Below are positions 29,469 to 37,430 of a DNA stretch of 53,978 bases, piece by piece. How positions within the stretch are numbered: position 1 is the stretch's first letter; each line of letters begins with the position of its first letter. The notes beneath the pieces were generated by a model, which had not been told where the DNA came from, ran no database searches, and was given only the letters and a program-made list of their open reading frames with translations. Source of the stretch: Lachnospiraceae bacterium (GTDB lineage: Bacteria > Bacillota > Clostridia > Lachnospirales > Lachnospiraceae). The stretch lies in NCBI GenBank assembly GCA_017520155.1, contig JAFXGR010000085.1:1-53978 (forward strand), given 5' to 3'. Position numbers and translations under genes: made by a program.

Positions 29469-29482
29469 AGGCGGCCGCTTTT
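29451..29482 (+). terminator. Terminator hairpin enclosing the EAL gene's stop codon
   Basis: AAAAGCGGTTGCC (29451-29463) pairs with GGCGGCCGCTTTT (29470-29482), 13 bp including two G-T pairs. The TAA stop (29466-29468) sits in the six-base loop. The stem therefore codes for the last five residues. A T-run closes the 3' arm. Confidence 0.75.
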
Positions 29483-29500
29483 AAAAATTAAGGAGGAAGT

Positions 29501-30103
29501 ATGGCGAAATTATATTTTAGATACGGTGCAATGAATTGTTCTAAAACAGCAAATGCATTAATGGTGGCTTTTAATTATGAGGAGAAAGGATTGAATCCTT
29601 TGGTCTTAAAGCCTAAGTTGGAAAACAGAGATGGGGAAAAGGTAATAAAAAGCAGAATTGGTTTATCCAGGGAATGTGAATTTGTAGAAGATTATATTGT
29701 GGAGGATTTTGAAATCACAAAAGAACGGGTAAGGGAATTTCATTGTATTATTTTGGATGAGGTTCAGTTCTGTACCATTAGTCAGATCAGGATGTTATCT
29801 ATGGTGGTAACTAATTTAAATCTTCCCGTAATCTGCTATGGTCTTCGTACTGACTTTTTGCTGCAGCCCTTTCCGGCAGCTACAGAGCTTTTAGCACTAG
29901 CAGATGTTATTGAAGAATTAAAAACAGTATGCTGGTGCGGGCAGGGAGCAACCTGCAATACCCGACTGGATGATGAGGGGAATGTGGTACGCAGTGGCTC
30001 CCAAATTTTACTGGGAGGTAATGAACGATATACCTCTCTTTGTATGAAGCATTATTTTGCCGGAGATATTGGTGATAAGATGAGAGCCAAGTTTAGGAAA
30101 TAA
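29501..30103 (+). CDS. tdk: Thymidine kinase, type II
   Basis: Phosphorylates thymidine to dTMP in salvage. The P-loop region is YGAMNCSKTANALMVAFNY, a variant of the G-x-M-x-x-GK(S/T) loop with Ser before Lys. The catalytic base lies in CIILDEVQF, the lasso domain has the zinc Cys pair VCWCGQGATCNTR, and the C-terminal ERYTSLCMKHYF supplies a further Cys. At 200 residues it is normal. SD AAGGAGGAAG. With upp and the dCMP deaminase, it makes the region rich in pyrimidine salvage functions. Confidence 0.93.
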   Translation: MAKLYFRYGAMNCSKTANALMVAFNYEEKGLNPLVLKPKLENRDGEKVIKSRIGLSRECEFVEDYIVEDFEITKERVREFHCIILDEVQFCTISQIRMLSMVVTNLNLPVICYGLRTDFLLQPFPAATELLALADVIEELKTVCWCGQGATCNTRLDDEGNVVRSGSQILLGGNERYTSLCMKHYFAGDIGDKMRAKFRK

Positions 30104-30162
30104 GGAAAAAAGAAGCTAAAAAATGTAACTATTCTAGAAAAAAGATTGCTTTCAAAACAAAG

Positions 30163-30191
30163 GTATAAAATTCCTCTCTTTACAAATACTA
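30163..30191 (+). promoter_or_regulatory. Candidate sigma-G/F-type promoter for spoVT
   Basis: GTATA (30163-30167), a 17-bp spacer and AATACTA (30185-30191) resemble the forespore sigma-G consensus (GYATA / CATWMTA). spoVT is a sigma-G gene in Bacillus. The match is partial. Confidence 0.35.
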
Positions 30192-30227
30192 GAAGCAAAA
30201 TAGTAAATGTAAATGGAGGAATTTTTT

Positions 30228-30284
30228 ATGTCCTTCAAGATAAGGAGGATTTATGAAAGCTACAGGGATTGTGAGAAGAATTGA
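30228..30284 (+). CDS. Possible 18-residue leader peptide overlapping spoVT
   Basis: ATG 30228 follows GGAGGA by 7 bases and opens MSFKIRRIYESYRDCEKN, ending TGA at 30282-30284. The frame covers the spoVT SD and start codon out of frame, so translation of the leader would pass through and could couple to or compete with spoVT initiation. There is no homology evidence. Confidence 0.35.
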   Translation: MSFKIRRIYESYRDCEKN

Positions 30285-30798
30285 TGATTTGGGAAGAGTT
30301 GTAATTCCTAAGGAGATTCGAAGAACCATGAGAATTAGGGAGTCAGAGCCTTTGGAAATTTTTACAGGAAGAGAAGGGGAGATTATTCTGAAAAAATATT
30401 CCCCTATCAGTGAGATGACAGAGGTGGCAAAACATTACGTGGATAGTCTCAGCCAGGTATGCGGAAGGATTGTAATGGTAGCAGACAGGGATAAAATTAT
30501 TGCAGCAGGAGGCGGAGGGAAAGCTTATCTGGGGAAAGAGCTTACTAAGGAATTGGAAGAGCGGATGGAGAAAAGAGACAGTTTTATGGCGGCAAGAGAT
30601 GACCGTAATTTTATTGATATAATAAAAGAAATGTCTGCAGAAATAATATATGAGGCAGCTGTTCCCATTTTAAGTGAAGGGGATATGATAGGCTCTGTAA
30701 TATTACTGGAAACAGACTATAAGAAGAAGATGAATGAAGGGGATTTGAAGCTGATTCAGACAGCTGCAGGCTTTCTGGGAAAGCAAATGGAGCAGTAA
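30253..30798 (+). CDS. spoVT: SpoVT, AbrB-family forespore transcription regulator
   Basis: The N-terminal AbrB swapped-hairpin DNA-binding domain is MKATGIVRRIDDLGRVVIPK followed by EIRRTMRI (residues 1-50). Residues about 60-181 form the GAF-like domain of full-length SpoVT (GRIVMVADRDKIIAAGG... and AAVPILSEGDMIGSVILLE). SpoVT tunes sigma-G gene expression in the forespore; the 181-residue length distinguishes it from short AbrB or Abh. AAGGAGGATTT precedes ATG 30253. Its presence is strong support for a spore former. Confidence 0.95.
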   Translation: MKATGIVRRIDDLGRVVIPKEIRRTMRIRESEPLEIFTGREGEIILKKYSPISEMTEVAKHYVDSLSQVCGRIVMVADRDKIIAAGGGGKAYLGKELTKELEERMEKRDSFMAARDDRNFIDIIKEMSAEIIYEAAVPILSEGDMIGSVILLETDYKKKMNEGDLKLIQTAAGFLGKQMEQ

Positions 30799-30949
30799 GA
30801 ATGAAATATTTTTTAAGTCAATCAGAGGATGATTGACGTGAGAAAAAAAGAGTAAATCAACCAATATTATTGGAAATGGGTATATGATAGATAGTTCTTG
30901 AATTATGGAAATAAATATGAGATACTTTAAAAGTAATACTGGTTAGTGT

Positions 30950-30986
30950 AAGGTTAGTATTGGCAGAAAATATAAATACTAACCTT
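30950..30986 (+). terminator. Hairpin, probable spoVT terminator
   Basis: AAGGTTAGTATT (30950-30961) and AATACTAACCTT (30975-30986) are a perfect 12-bp inverted repeat with a 13-base loop. The downstream T-rich stretch (TTTATTTTTATA) starts about 6 bases later, so termination is plausible but not textbook. Confidence 0.5.
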
Positions 30987-31079
30987 GTGAGATTTATTTT
31001 TATATAAGATTTGACAGGATAAAAAGAAAGAAGGATAATTTGACAGATAAATATAATAATAAATATGTGATTAGAATGA

Positions 31080-31116
31080 AATGTCGGGCAAGAAAACTTG
31101 TTCCGGCATTTTGTAG
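31080..31116 (+). terminator. Hairpin with T-run upstream of the sensor gene
   Basis: AATGTCGG / CCGGCATT (one G-T pair) with an inner CAAG-AAAA-CTTG helix, followed by TTTTG. It could be a terminator for antecedent transcription or a leader attenuator for the sensor gene about 50 bp downstream. Confidence 0.5.
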
Positions 31117-31167
31117 TATAAGCACCTTAATATAGTGCAGTGATAAAGCAAAAGAAAGGAGAAGTAC

Positions 31168-32871
31168 ATGAGAATCCAAAAAGGCATAATAGGAATAGCA
31201 ATTTGCATACTTATTTTTCTGTTTCTTCTTTTCTTGCCCTGGCTTAACATAATGGAAGGAGATACCTTTATTGAATCTCCGGTGGATGCAGTAGTAAGGG
31301 AGGAAGGGGAGATTTGCATTGTAGATAAAGGGGGATTAAGAATTTTATTCTTAAATAAGGACCAAAAAATAGAAAGGCTGATTACTACTAAGGAAGAGAT
31401 AAAGCAAATTGTAGAGTCGGAAAATAAAAACTTATATATTCGTACCTTTGCCCAAATAGAGAAAAATGGAAAAATAAAGAGAGAAGTAATTTATAAATTA
31501 GGAAATACTTATGGGAATAAAGAACCGGTTTATGAATTGGTTCATGAGACTCCTGTGCTTCGACCGCAAATTATTCAGCTTTCCGGTTTGGGGGAGGGGG
31601 TAAGATTTGCCATTAGGGGTGAAAAACAGCTGACATTTTATGAAGTAGACTCAGATTCTCAGCAAGAGATGAAAGAAATAGGAGCAGTTCCCTTTAACGA
31701 TGCAGATCTGTGGATTTATAGGGCAGAGATGACCGAGGATAAAACAAAGGCTTATTATCTTCTCCATAATGGAAAAATTTATTGTTATGATTTTGTGAAG
31801 AAAGAGGAAGAGCTGGTTTATGATGGGACACAATTAAAGAGAAGGGAATCAATTCCTAAGGAGCTTGTTCTTGGTAAAGATGGAACCCTTTACTTTTCAG
31901 ATCTGGGTTTTCGAGATATAGGATGGATTCGGGGAAAGGAAACAGGATTTTTATATCAAACAGCAGATTTGGACAAAAAAGAGTTTCTACTGAGAGAAAA
32001 TTACGAAGCCATCAATGCAAAAAATACATTGATCGGATGTACAAGATACAAGGTTTACTTTTTAAGAAATGATAAGCCCATTGCTATAGAGGAGGTAGAT
32101 TTCAGTTTTGTTGCCATAACCGGAGCCATGATCAGTAAAATAGCTCTGGTGTTGTGTACTCTTGTGATTTTATATTATCTTCTGGGAAAAGGAAAATATA
32201 TTTTTCAAAAAATAAGTTTAAGAATAAAGGTAATCATATCGATATGTTTTTCTATGGTAATTATGGGAATATTGCTTCTTGTTTTAATGTTACCTCAATA
32301 TGCGGAACTTATGGCAAAGGAATTGGAAAAAAGAGCTGAAGATGTGGGGTATCTTGCGGCAAAACAAATTCCTCTAAAGAATTTAAAGGCATTGGATTCT
32401 ATTTCAGATTATAGAAATGATGATTATATGAAAGTAAAGCATGTAATAGATAATATTTTTCTTTCTGAGAGCGGACGGAATGACTTGTATTGCGTTCTTT
32501 ATACAATACGGGATGATGTGATTACAGTAAACTACACCTCTACAGAAGATAGTGGATGTATTTATCCTTATGATTGGATATATGAGGGAAGTGAGGAACA
32601 GCAGATTCTGGCTACAGGAACACCAAGGACATATTCCCAATTAGGAAGTTTTGAAGGAAGCTATACTTTTTCCCTTACCCCGATAATGGGAGAGAATGGA
32701 AAAGCAGAAGGTTTGATTGAAGTGGGAGTAAATGCAAGGCAATTTAAAGAAGATATTGAAGAAACTTTAAAGGAAGTGACCGTTGGTATTATTTTGGCTG
32801 CAGCCATAACTATTTTTCTTGTTGTTCAGTTATTTAAACTGAAAGAATATCAGGAGAAAAAGGATGAATGA
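31168..32871 (+). CDS. Membrane sensor protein without an output domain
   Basis: Family not recognised with certainty. The 567 residues contain TM1 (about 5-24), a large predicted extracellular domain (25-315) rich in short strands (YLLHNGKIYCYDF, ELVLGKDGTLYFSDLGF), TM2 (about 322-340), TM3 (about 352-375), and a second extracellular segment (376-535). That segment resembles a Cache-type sensor (KELEKRAEDVGYLAAKQI ... GLIEVGVNARQFKEDI). TM4 (about 540-560) is followed by only ~10 cytoplasmic residues. No kinase, HAMP-linked output, methyl-accepting or GGDEF domain is present. The last 8 bases overlap the following diguanylate cyclase gene, so this is most likely its ligand-sensing partner. 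SD AAAGGAG. Confidence 0.75.
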   Translation: MRIQKGIIGIAICILIFLFLLFLPWLNIMEGDTFIESPVDAVVREEGEICIVDKGGLRILFLNKDQKIERLITTKEEIKQIVESENKNLYIRTFAQIEKNGKIKREVIYKLGNTYGNKEPVYELVHETPVLRPQIIQLSGLGEGVRFAIRGEKQLTFYEVDSDSQQEMKEIGAVPFNDADLWIYRAEMTEDKTKAYYLLHNGKIYCYDFVKKEEELVYDGTQLKRRESIPKELVLGKDGTLYFSDLGFRDIGWIRGKETGFLYQTADLDKKEFLLRENYEAINAKNTLIGCTRYKVYFLRNDKPIAIEEVDFSFVAITGAMISKIALVLCTLVILYYLLGKGKYIFQKISLRIKVIISICFSMVIMGILLLVLMLPQYAELMAKELEKRAEDVGYLAAKQIPLKNLKALDSISDYRNDDYMKVKHVIDNIFLSESGRNDLYCVLYTIRDDVITVNYTSTEDSGCIYPYDWIYEGSEEQQILATGTPRTYSQLGSFEGSYTFSLTPIMGENGKAEGLIEVGVNARQFKEDIEETLKEVTVGIILAAAITIFLVVQLFKLKEYQEKKDE

Positions 32872-34570
32872 ATTAATTTTTTCTTATATAAAAAATATTA
32901 CGGATAATTATGTAGTATTATTTTTACTTGTTTTTTTAGCAAGTGAGTGGTGTTTTCTTTATTTTTATAAAATAATTATCATTAAACCTTATTTTCGGTG
33001 GGAAGAACAGATTTCCTTTTCCACCTTAAATGGATTTTTAATTATCATTTTTACTATCTATGTGGGAGAACGGGCACCTGTGTTTATGTTGATTGCATCT
33101 CCTTCTCTTATCATCCTGGAATTAATGATAATGTCACGAGACAGTTTATTTTCTTATGCCTATCATTGGGTAAAGATTTTGTGTAATTTTATTTGCTTTT
33201 ATTGGCTTACGGTTTCCGTATTAGGATTGATTTCACCAAGACTTGTGAGTGCAAAGATCGTACTACCCATCACGATCTTTATCAGTGGGTGGTGGTGTCT
33301 GTTTTTAAGTGAAAATAAGCGATATCCAATAGAAGAGTTAAAGGTGATGATACATAATCAAAAGATGGGCTTGCTGCATTTTAGCTTTTTAGTAGTTTGT
33401 ACAGCCTCTCTATTATTTTCTACCTGGGTATTACGACCCATCATTTTAGAGGATATTGTAAATATGGGAAAGATACAAAAGATATTTTTTATCGAAATGT
33501 TCTTAAAAACATCTTTGGTGTTCAGCTCAGGGTATCTTCTTCTTTTTATCAAGGCAAGGGAACTAAATCAACGGGAGAATATACGATTATTAACTTTAAA
33601 CCTGGAAAAAGAGGAAAGATTTAGAAGAAGTACCTGGCAGGAAGCTTTTTTATCTTTCTATGTGAATATTACAAAAAATCAGATTCAGGAGGGAAGAGAT
33701 CTGTTTACCCCTTTTATGTGGGATGGAGTAAACAATTATGCAGAAATGCTTCAAAAGATGTCTTTTTATTGTGTCCATCCGGAAGATAGGAAGGATTTTG
33801 CTTTTTATAATAAGATATCTGTTATTGAAGAAAGGATGAAGAGAAAAGAAAACTCTATCAAGCATGAAATGAGGATTTCACCCAAGGAGATGCTGCAGTT
33901 GTTTTACTTACCACCTGATATTAAAGAAAAGTATAGAAAGTTGGAAGAGGAGTGGGTATGGATTAAGGTAAAATATGTGTATACTAAGAGTTCAAAAGAT
34001 GAAGATATTAATATTTATATCAGTATTACAGATATTCATGAGATGAAGACAAAAGAGCAGAATCTAAAGAGGGCTGCGACTATAGATAAGCTTACGGGAT
34101 TAAGTAACCGAGCTACTTTGGAACAAATGATAGAAAATAGAATTATTTATGGAATAAAAGAGCAGAAAAAAGCCGGTACTATGATTCTTTTAGATGTAGA
34201 TTATTTTAAAAGTGTAAATGATTTGTTGGGGCATCCTGCAGGAGATAAGGCATTGCAGACAGTAGCAGAAAGGTTAAAAGAAATTTTTCGTTCGGAGGAT
34301 ATTATGGGACGCCTGGGGGGAGATGAATTTTGTGTTTTTTTAAATTCTGTTACTGATATTAATCTGATTGAGAAGAGATTAAAGACGATAAATGAAAAAT
34401 GCAGAAAAGATTATGAGGTAAAAGGCAAAGAGCCTATTCATTTGTCTGTCAGTATTGGAGCAGTTGTTTGTACTCCTGAAATAAAGAGCTACGATGAATT
34501 GTATAAGTTGGCAGACCGGGCTTTGTATCAAACAAAAGAAAGAGGGAAAAATTCATACACTATATTATAA
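32864..34570 (+). CDS. Diguanylate cyclase with 7 membrane helices, PAS-like region and I-site
   Basis: Residues 1-230 contain about seven membrane helices. Residues about 255-395 are a PAS-like region (AFLSFYVNITKNQIQEGRDL ... DEDINIYISITDIHEMK) ending in a coiled linker. Residues about 400-568 form a GGDEF domain: DKLTGLSNRATLE, LDVDYFKSVNDLLGHPAGD, RLGGDEF (483-489). The RxxD inhibition site (Arg476-Ser-Glu-Asp479) lies exactly five residues before GGDEF. It is predicted to make c-di-GMP from GTP with product feedback. The start overlaps the sensor gene by 8 bases. An EAL phosphodiesterase is encoded 3 kb upstream. Confidence 0.93.
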   Translation: MNELIFSYIKNITDNYVVLFLLVFLASEWCFLYFYKIIIIKPYFRWEEQISFSTLNGFLIIIFTIYVGERAPVFMLIASPSLIILELMIMSRDSLFSYAYHWVKILCNFICFYWLTVSVLGLISPRLVSAKIVLPITIFISGWWCLFLSENKRYPIEELKVMIHNQKMGLLHFSFLVVCTASLLFSTWVLRPIILEDIVNMGKIQKIFFIEMFLKTSLVFSSGYLLLFIKARELNQRENIRLLTLNLEKEERFRRSTWQEAFLSFYVNITKNQIQEGRDLFTPFMWDGVNNYAEMLQKMSFYCVHPEDRKDFAFYNKISVIEERMKRKENSIKHEMRISPKEMLQLFYLPPDIKEKYRKLEEEWVWIKVKYVYTKSSKDEDINIYISITDIHEMKTKEQNLKRAATIDKLTGLSNRATLEQMIENRIIYGIKEQKKAGTMILLDVDYFKSVNDLLGHPAGDKALQTVAERLKEIFRSEDIMGRLGGDEFCVFLNSVTDINLIEKRLKTINEKCRKDYEVKGKEPIHLSVSIGAVVCTPEIKSYDELYKLADRALYQTKERGKNSYTIL

Positions 34571-34800
34571 GAACCTCTTCGAGAACCTTATAATCAGATG
34601 GACGGCACTTTCCGTGCCTTTTTATGAAAAGTTACTTCATAACTTTTCATAAACTATACTATAGGAACCGCTCCGCGAACCCTATAATCAGATTCACGGC
34701 ACTTTCCGTGTCTTTTTATGAAAAGTTACTCCATAACTTTTCATAAACTATATTATAGGAACAAAAATGCGGTTAATATAATCAGATTTACAAAATGCTC
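34566..34800 (+). repeat. 94-bp tandem repeat, two full copies plus a decayed third
   Basis: Unit A is 34566-34659, unit B 34660-34753 (about 10 differences), and a partial unit C runs from 34754 to roughly 34800. Each full unit holds three stem-loops. The first is TATARG-AAC-CNC-TYC-GNG-AAC-CYTATA, the second GGCAC/GTGCC-like, and the third ATGAAAAGTTA / TAACTTTTCAT (11 bp). In the first stem, A to G at one side matches T to C at the other, and T-A becomes G-C in the inner stem, so pairing is maintained. Unit A begins inside the cyclase stop codon. The third stem-loop with its flank recurs in the atp leader. Confidence 0.85.
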
Positions 34801-34814
34801 GAAAATATAAATAA

Positions 34815-34875
34815 TTGTTACATAAAAAAGCGATATTCCTGTCTTTTAAAGGGAGATCGCTTTTTTATGTAACAA
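34815..34875. terminator. Strong bidirectional terminator-like hairpin
   Basis: TTGTTACATAAAAAAGCGAT (34815-34834) and its exact inverted copy (34856-34875) make a 20-bp stem with a 21-base loop. The T-tract lies within the 3' arm. It insulates the kinase operon that starts about 60 bp downstream. Confidence 0.75.
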
Positions 34876-34936
34876 TATTGAAAAAAAGATGTAAAAGTGT
34901 AAAATAGGAGTAACAGAAGTGAGGGGGGATCTTGCG

Positions 34937-36664
34937 GTGATAAAGAGAATGAAGGAAACACTGGAAAATTCTATCTGGGGTAAAAAAGAAAAGCCCTACT
35001 CTCTCAGTAAACAATTATCAAGACTTATCACCGTCTGCTGTGTCATAGCGATCAGCATTCAATCTGTTGTAATGGTGGGAATGATCATAAATCAATATAT
35101 TCAACAGGAAAAAGAAGATACCTTATATATTTTGGAAAATGATAATGGAAAAATGGAGATAAAGATACAGTATTTGGAAGAGATGGTTTTAGCTATTAAA
35201 AGAAATCTGGGTCTCAGAGCATTTTTGACCGGACAGGTTTATAATGAAGAAACTATGATAAAGCAACTGGAAAATGCGGCCAGTGTTTTTTCGGAAAGAA
35301 ACAGGATGGAAGATTCGGAACCTTTCATAGAAAAAATATATTTATTTAATTTAAATGGAGAAAGTATTTGTCATCTGTATTATCCCATAACAGTAGCAGA
35401 ACATGATGCCTTTGAAAAAAAATATCATCGTATGTATATTGATTTTTTGGAAGGAAAGGAAGAGTTCTATTTTCAGGTAGAAAAGGATCATATTAATTTG
35501 TGTCTTTATCTTTATGATGAGAATATGGAAAATCTGGGAGTTTGTATCTTTGTTCTAAACAGAACAGGAATCGAGAATAACTACCGGAATCTGGAAGAGA
35601 TGGGGAGCTATGCCTGGAGTATAAAGACAGGGGATAGAGTAATTTTAGAAAAGAGTAATCTTTTATTAAAGGAAAGAAAAAGTCTGTTAGAAAGCAGTTT
35701 CCGTACAGGCTTTGGCTTGACCTTCACGGTAGCGATTTCAGAATTTGTAATACTAAGCTCCTTATGGACCTCAGTATTAATTACCCTTTTTACCGCGATT
35801 ATTTTAATCATCGTTCTCTCCTTTTTTGCCCATTTACTGTCTCTTTACTATGTAAAGCCTCTGGAAATCATAGCGGAAAAAATCAAACAGGTAGGAAAGG
35901 GAGAGTTCAGTACTAAGTTGGATGAGTACCGGGTGGAGGAGCTAAAGAATATTAGCAAAACCTTCAATGATATGACGGATTATATTACTTATTTGATTGG
36001 AGAAGTTTATGAAAACCAATTGTTTGCAAAACAGGCACAAATTCAATATCTTCAGGCACAGATGAATCCCCATTTTCTCTTTAATGTATTATCCATGATA
36101 GGAATGAAAGCAGCCATAAATAAAGATCAGGAAGTCCAGGAGTTAATTTTTAAATTATCAAAGCTGTATCAGGGGAAGATTTTTCGGAAGAATGAACCGG
36201 TTATTAGCCTGATGGAAGAAATGGAAATAACGGATTTTTATCTATCGATCCAAAATAGTAGATTTGGAGAAAAAATAACCTATTCCATCGATTATGAGGG
36301 CGGGAAAGACAGGTACCAAAGCTATATGGTTCCAAGACTTAGTATAGAGCCTATTGTGGAAAATGCGGTCTGCCATGGATTGGAACCAAAGGAAGGAAAC
36401 GGACATATTAACATTCAGGTTTCGACCAAGGATGAGCAGTTAAAAATTATCATTACCGATGATGGAATCGGCTTTGATCCAAATGCCGTTAAAGAGAATA
36501 AAGAGGACAGGACTCATACCCATGTGGGGATTTGGAATACCAATAAAATGATACATAATTTATATGGTAAAGAATATGGATTAAAAGTCTGTAGTGTACT
36601 GGGAGAGGGAACTGTAGTAGAAGTAACCCTGCCCATAAAAAAAGAAATCTTTGCCGGAGGTTGA
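34937..36664 (+). CDS. YesM-type sensor histidine kinase (carbohydrate two-component system 1)
   Basis: TM1 (about 30-52), an extracellular domain (about 55-265), TM2 (about 272-305) and a HAMP segment lead to the His_kinase domain AQMNPHFLFNVLSMIG, in which His379 is the predicted phosphoacceptor. The HATPase has IVENAVCHGLEP (N box), ITDDGIGFDP (G1) and HVGIWNTNKMIHNLYG (F/G2 region). I placed the start at GTG 34937, after GAGGGGGG; GTG 34919 would add six residues. It is predicted to sense a sugar or a sugar-loaded binding protein. The regulator gene follows 25 bases after its stop and the binding-protein gene after that. Confidence 0.9.
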   Translation: MIKRMKETLENSIWGKKEKPYSLSKQLSRLITVCCVIAISIQSVVMVGMIINQYIQQEKEDTLYILENDNGKMEIKIQYLEEMVLAIKRNLGLRAFLTGQVYNEETMIKQLENAASVFSERNRMEDSEPFIEKIYLFNLNGESICHLYYPITVAEHDAFEKKYHRMYIDFLEGKEEFYFQVEKDHINLCLYLYDENMENLGVCIFVLNRTGIENNYRNLEEMGSYAWSIKTGDRVILEKSNLLLKERKSLLESSFRTGFGLTFTVAISEFVILSSLWTSVLITLFTAIILIIVLSFFAHLLSLYYVKPLEIIAEKIKQVGKGEFSTKLDEYRVEELKNISKTFNDMTDYITYLIGEVYENQLFAKQAQIQYLQAQMNPHFLFNVLSMIGMKAAINKDQEVQELIFKLSKLYQGKIFRKNEPVISLMEEMEITDFYLSIQNSRFGEKITYSIDYEGGKDRYQSYMVPRLSIEPIVENAVCHGLEPKEGNGHINIQVSTKDEQLKIIITDDGIGFDPNAVKENKEDRTHTHVGIWNTNKMIHNLYGKEYGLKVCSVLGEGTVVEVTLPIKKEIFAGG

Positions 36665-36689
36665 AAAAGGGATACAAAGGGGGGATAAT

Positions 36690-37430
36690 ATGTGGAAAGT
36701 TATGGTGGCTGATGATGAAATGTATATGCTGGAAGCATTAGAAAAACTAATTAACTGGAAGGGCTTGGATTGTAAGCTGGTGTATAAAGCAAAAAACGGT
36801 GAGGAACTGCTGGCACAGATAAAAAAGGAAGTACCGGATATTGTGATCACCGATATTAAAATGCCTCTTGTAACGGGGTTGGAGGTGGCGAAGTATGTAT
36901 ATGAGAAGATGCTGCCCACAAAGATAATTATTTTATCTGCTTATGCTGATTTTGATTATGCTCAGGAGGCCATTCAATACGATGTTTGCGGATACATAGT
37001 AAAGACTTCTGCCATTGAAAAGCTGCCGGAAATGATAAGAAAAGCCATTGGAAAACTAACTCCTCCGATGTTTCCGGGAATAGTAGAGGAAGAAAAATAT
37101 TCGGAAGATATCTTCGGAAAGCTTAAAAAGTATATTGATGCCCACTATACAGACAGGCTTACCCTGACTATGATTGCCGAGGATGTACATGCCAATGGAA
37201 GCTATCTGAGTCGTTTATATAAGGCGAAAACAGGACAGAATCTATTTGATGCAATTAATAAAATGAGATTAGAACAGGCAAAAAGATATCTTGCAGAAGG
37301 AAGAAGAATCAGTGATATTGCTTTTTTGGTTGGATTTGAGGATGTCTCTTATTTCTCCCGAGTTTTTAAAAAATACGAAAATTGCTCCCCCAGAGATTAT
37401 GAAATAAAGAAAGAAAGAGAAAAAACATGA
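36690..37430 (+). CDS. YesN-type response regulator with AraC DNA-binding domain (system 1)
   Basis: Receiver domain 1-120 has the acidic pair Asp8-Asp9, phosphoacceptor Asp55 (IVITDIKMP), the conserved Ser (ILSAYADFDYAQ) and Lys (VKTS). The AraC domain spans about 145-240 with two HTHs (LTMIAEDVHANGSYLSRLYK and ISDIAFLVGFEDVSYFSRVF). At 246 residues it is a short member of the YesN group. ATG 36690 follows AAAGGGGGGATA; the upstream ATG 36651 lies inside the kinase gene and is rejected. The 3' end overlaps the binding-protein gene by four bases (ATGA). Confidence 0.92.
   Translation: MWKVMVADDEMYMLEALEKLINWKGLDCKLVYKAKNGEELLAQIKKEVPDIVITDIKMPLVTGLEVAKYVYEKMLPTKIIILSAYADFDYAQEAIQYDVCGYIVKTSAIEKLPEMIRKAIGKLTPPMFPGIVEEEKYSEDIFGKLKKYIDAHYTDRLTLTMIAEDVHANGSYLSRLYKAKTGQNLFDAINKMRLEQAKRYLAEGRRISDIAFLVGFEDVSYFSRVFKKYENCSPRDYEIKKEREKT

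Larger units (their letters stand above)
30799..31167. other. Gene-free spacer between spoVT and the sensor gene
   Basis: The 369 bp are very AT-rich and hold no credible reading frame. They contain two hairpins, at 30950-30986 and 31080-31112. A promoter for the downstream sensor/cyclase pair should lie at the right end, but I see no confident hexamers. Confidence 0.6.

Noticed and set aside
29501..30103. Inactive thymidine kinase because of the unusual P-loop AMNCSKTA
   Set aside because: The essential Lys-Thr is present and MN-x-(G/S)K variation occurs in this enzyme type; zinc and catalytic motifs are intact.
30799..31167. c-di-GMP riboswitch before the sensor/cyclase pair
   Set aside because: I looked for the class I core around ACAGGGCAAACC and GGACGCAAAGCC and found neither; only simple hairpins are present.
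34566..34800. CRISPR array
   Set aside because: The repeated unit is 94 bp long with no unique spacers between copies, only two and a half copies exist, and no cas genes are nearby.
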